A stretch of 8,079 bases of DNA from an uncultured Clostridia bacterium (GTDB lineage: Bacteria > Bacillota > Clostridia > UMGS1883). The stretch spans positions 1 to 8,079 of the forward strand of contig CANRHW010000070.1 in assembly GCA_947630525.1 (NCBI GenBank), in the 5' to 3' direction. The stretch's first letter is position 1. Each line of letters starts with the position of its first letter. This document shows positions 5,967-8,079 of the stretch, piece by piece. The position numbers were made by a program, and so were the translations under genes. The notes under the pieces are model-generated. The model searched no databases. It was not told where the DNA came from and was given only the letters and a program-made list of their open reading frames with translations.

Positions 5967-7935
5967 AAAATCCTACGGCAACGAAAGCATAACCATGCTC
6001 AAAGGCCCCGACAAGGTGCGCAAGCGCCCTGGAGTTATTTTCGGCAGCGACGGATTAGAGGGCTGCGAGCACAGCGTTTTTGAAATTATAAGCAATTCTA
6101 TCGACGAGGCCAAGGAGGGCAACGGCAGCGTTATCGAGGTGGTGCGCTACGCGGACAATTCCATCGAGGTCACCGACCATGGCCGGGGCTGCCCCGTGGA
6201 ATGGAACTCCAAGGAGGAGCGTTACAACTGGGAGCTGGTGTTCTGCGAGATGTACGCCGGCGGCAAGTACGACAAGGGCGAGGACGAGAGCTATCTCTAC
6301 TCCCTCGGCCTTAACGGCCTTGGCCTTTGCGCAACTCAGTTCTCCTCGGAATATATGGACGTGGTCATACACAGGGACGGTTACGAATACAAGCTGTTTT
6401 TCCAAAAGGGCGAAAATGTCGGCGGCCTGTTCAAGGAGGAGAAAAAGTACCGCAGCACGGGCACCTCTATCAAGTGGAAGCCCGACCTCGAGGTGTTTAC
6501 GGATATCGATATCCCGCTGGAGTTTTTCCAGGACAGTCTCAAACGTCAGGCCGTTGTCAACGCCGGCATAACGTTTAAGCTCACCTATCACACTGACGAC
6601 GACACAAAAAAATTTGAATACAGGTACGAAAACGGCATAGTGGACTATGTCAACGAGCTGCGGGGCGAGCACCCTTTGAACGACACCGCCTTTTACAGCG
6701 GCGAACGCAAGGGCAGCGACCGGGCCGATATGCCCGAATACAAGGTAAAGATTAGCTTTGCCTTTGCCTTTTCCAACGAGACGCAGAGGATAGAGTACTA
6801 TCACAACAGCAGCTTCCTCGAACACGGCGGCGCGCCAGAAAAAGCGGCGAAAAGCGCATTTGTTTCCGCTATTGACGCATATTTGAAGCAGAACGGTAAG
6901 TATAATAAAAATGAAAGCAAGATTACCTGGAACGACGTGACCGACAGTCTTGTGCTGGTGACAAACTGCTTCTCCACAACCGTGAGCTACGAAAACCAGA
7001 CTAAAAAGAGTATCACAAATAAGTTCATTCAGGAGGCAATGACCGAGTTCATACGCCACAGCATGGAGGTCTATTTTATTGAAAACAGGCCCGAGGCGGA
7101 GCGTATCGGGGCGCAGGTGCTGCTCAACAAGCGCAGCCGGGAGACCGCCGAAAAAACCCGTACCAATATGAAAAAGAAGCTCGGCGCCACAATGGACGTG
7201 ACCAATCGGGTGAAAAAGTTTGTGGACTGCCGCAGCAAGGACGTGAACGAGCGCGAGCTCTACATAGTCGAGGGCGACAGCGCCAAGGGCAGCGTTGTTT
7301 TGGGCCGGGACGCGGGCTTTCAGGCCGTTATGCCCATACGCGGCAAAATTCTCAATTGCTATAAGGCCGATTATGACAAAATTTTCGGCAGCCCCATTAT
7401 TACGGATTTGATAAAGGTGCTGGGCTGCGGCGTGGAGGTAAAGACCAAGGCCAACAAGGAGTTCGGCGATTTTGACTTGAACAACCTCCGCTGGAACAAG
7501 ATAATAATTTGTACCGACGCGGACTTTGACGGTTATCATATCCGCACCCTTGTGATAACCATGATCTACAGTCTTATCCCCACTCTCATCAGGGAAGGCA
7601 GGGTCTATATTGCCGAATCCCCGCTTTTTGAAATAAATTATAAGGATAAGACCTATTTTGCGTATAATGAGCGTGAAAAGGTCGAAATTCTGGCAAAGCT
7701 GCCCGACAAGGGCGTGGATATCCAGCGCAGCAAGGGCCTTGGCGAAAACGAGCCCGAAATGATGAGCCGCACGACGATGAATCCCCAAACCCGCCGCCTT
7801 ATCCAGATTATGCCCGAGGAAGCCGCCGCCACGGCGGAGATGTTCGAGCTGCTCCTGGGCGACAACCTTTCCGGGCGCAAGGACTTTATTGCCGAAAACG
7901 GCAGCAAATATATTGATTTGACGGACGTTTCATAA
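5959..7935 (+). CDS. Atypical type IIA DNA topoisomerase B subunit (GyrB/ParE-like)
   Basis: This is the ATPase/TOPRIM subunit of a type IIA topoisomerase, which passes one DNA duplex through another using ATP. The GHKL ATPase domain comes first: LKGPDKVRKRPGV (14-26), EIISNSIDEA (42-51), DHGRG (73-77), the ATP-lid glycines LGLNGLG (116-122) and the QTKKS loop (347-351). The TOPRIM domain has EGDSAKG (438-444), PIRGKILN (459-466) and TDADFDGYH (519-527), followed by QRSKGLGE (589-596). From TTG 5959 the protein is 658 residues, near the usual 630-650, and Glu42, Asn46 and Asp73 fall at the same numbers as in E. coli GyrB. ATG 5926 would add 11 residues. Key catalytic residues are kept, but several conserved positions differ from GyrB/ParE: the GGLHGVG lid, EGDSAGG and TDADVDGAH. 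No A subunit gene follows directly. Whether it works as gyrase, topoisomerase IV or a third enzyme cannot be told here. Confidence 0.93.
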   Translation: MAKKSYGNESITMLKGPDKVRKRPGVIFGSDGLEGCEHSVFEIISNSIDEAKEGNGSVIEVVRYADNSIEVTDHGRGCPVEWNSKEERYNWELVFCEMYAGGKYDKGEDESYLYSLGLNGLGLCATQFSSEYMDVVIHRDGYEYKLFFQKGENVGGLFKEEKKYRSTGTSIKWKPDLEVFTDIDIPLEFFQDSLKRQAVVNAGITFKLTYHTDDDTKKFEYRYENGIVDYVNELRGEHPLNDTAFYSGERKGSDRADMPEYKVKISFAFAFSNETQRIEYYHNSSFLEHGGAPEKAAKSAFVSAIDAYLKQNGKYNKNESKITWNDVTDSLVLVTNCFSTTVSYENQTKKSITNKFIQEAMTEFIRHSMEVYFIENRPEAERIGAQVLLNKRSRETAEKTRTNMKKKLGATMDVTNRVKKFVDCRSKDVNERELYIVEGDSAKGSVVLGRDAGFQAVMPIRGKILNCYKADYDKIFGSPIITDLIKVLGCGVEVKTKANKEFGDFDLNNLRWNKIIICTDADFDGYHIRTLVITMIYSLIPTLIREGRVYIAESPLFEINYKDKTYFAYNEREKVEILAKLPDKGVDIQRSKGLGENEPEMMSRTTMNPQTRRLIQIMPEEAAATAEMFELLLGDNLSGRKDFIAENGSKYIDLTDVS

Positions 7936-7940
7936 GTTTA

Positions 7941-7948
7941 GGAGGTGA
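7941..7948 (+). promoter_or_regulatory. Strong ribosome binding site for the gene at 7955
   Basis: GGAGGTGA is a near-perfect match to the 16S rRNA tail. It is 6 nt before GTG 7955 and 9 nt before ATG 7958, two adjacent in-frame start codons. Measured from the GGAGG core, GTG 7955 has the more usual distance, but ATG 7958 cannot be excluded. Confidence 0.8.
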
Positions 7949-7954
7949 GCGCCT

Positions 7955-8079
7955 GTGATGAGTAAGACGCATCTGGCCGTAGGCATGACAGCCGCGCTGT
8001 TGGCGGTGCGGCCGGAGGCTCCCTGTGAGTTTGCCTGCGCCGCTGTCGGCGGCGCGGTGGGCGGAATAATCTGCGATAT
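7955..8079 (+). CDS. Putative membrane-bound metal-dependent hydrolase, YdjM/PF04307-like (3' end missing)
   Basis: Only the first 41 codons are present, and the gene runs off the window. The start reads (M)MSKTHLAVGMTAALLAV, then a hydrophobic glycine-rich segment AAVGGAVGGIICD. The early histidine in the KTHLAVG context and the G-x(3)-G-x(3)-D pattern at the end of the second hydrophobic segment resemble the N-terminus of PF04307 (DUF457, YdjM) proteins. These are multi-pass membrane proteins with conserved His/Asp residues, predicted to be metal-dependent hydrolases. The true substrate is unknown. It follows the topoisomerase gene by 19 bp with a strong ribosome binding site, so it is probably co-transcribed. 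The assignment rests on a short fragment and could change with the full sequence. Confidence 0.6.
   Translation, partial: MMSKTHLAVGMTAALLAVRPEAPCEFACAAVGGAVGGIICD

Noticed and set aside
6055..7788. Open frame of 577 codons on the - strand opposite the topoisomerase gene
   Set aside because: It is an antisense shadow: the + strand has unmistakable GHKL and TOPRIM motifs, while this frame shows no recognisable domain and arises because C-ending codons leave few stops on the opposite strand.

Overview
The window looks like chromosome from a Gram-positive, low-oxygen Clostridia-type bacterium (Firmicutes, possibly the Oscillospiraceae/Ruminococcaceae side). The reasons are the UPF0182 protein next to ftsY, a lipoprotein with a Gram-positive-style signal, strong GGAGGTGA-type ribosome binding sites, GTG/TTG starts, and an atypical type IIA topoisomerase B subunit of a kind I associate with Clostridia. 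By eye the GC content is moderately high and C-ending codons dominate. This placement is inference; there is no rRNA or other strong taxonomic marker here.

Layout. Positions 1-3963 (+) hold a compact gene string: the 3' part of ftsY (signal recognition particle receptor GTPase), a large 7-TM UPF0182 protein, and a small lipoprotein that overlaps the UPF0182 gene by a few bases. The string ends at a long palindromic hairpin (3994-4063) with T-runs on both strands. It lies between convergent genes and can terminate both. Positions 4109-5377 (-) encode the ribosome-associated GTPase HflX, driven by an exact-consensus sigma-70/sigma-A promoter (TTGACA-N17-TATAAT) with a very short leader.

From about 5450 rightwards (+) a second string begins: an unrecognised 150-residue multi-pass membrane protein, then the atypical GyrB/ParE-like topoisomerase subunit. 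The topoisomerase gene overlaps the membrane-protein gene by 8 bp if the TTG start is right, and has its own likely promoter inside that gene. After it comes the 5' end of a PF04307-like (YdjM/DUF457) membrane-associated putative metal-dependent hydrolase. No A subunit (GyrA/ParC) gene lies immediately downstream of the B subunit within the window.

Functional reading. The left half concerns the cell envelope (membrane targeting by FtsY, a large exported/membrane protein, a lipoprotein), the middle is ribosome rescue/stress (HflX), and the right half is DNA topology with poorly characterised membrane proteins. I see no mobile element, CRISPR array, tRNA or rRNA. The most interesting items are the divergent topoisomerase B subunit, the UPF0182-lipoprotein pair beside ftsY, and the regulatory architecture (bidirectional terminator, perfect promoter, intragenic promoter). 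I do not see a clearly new multi-gene system.
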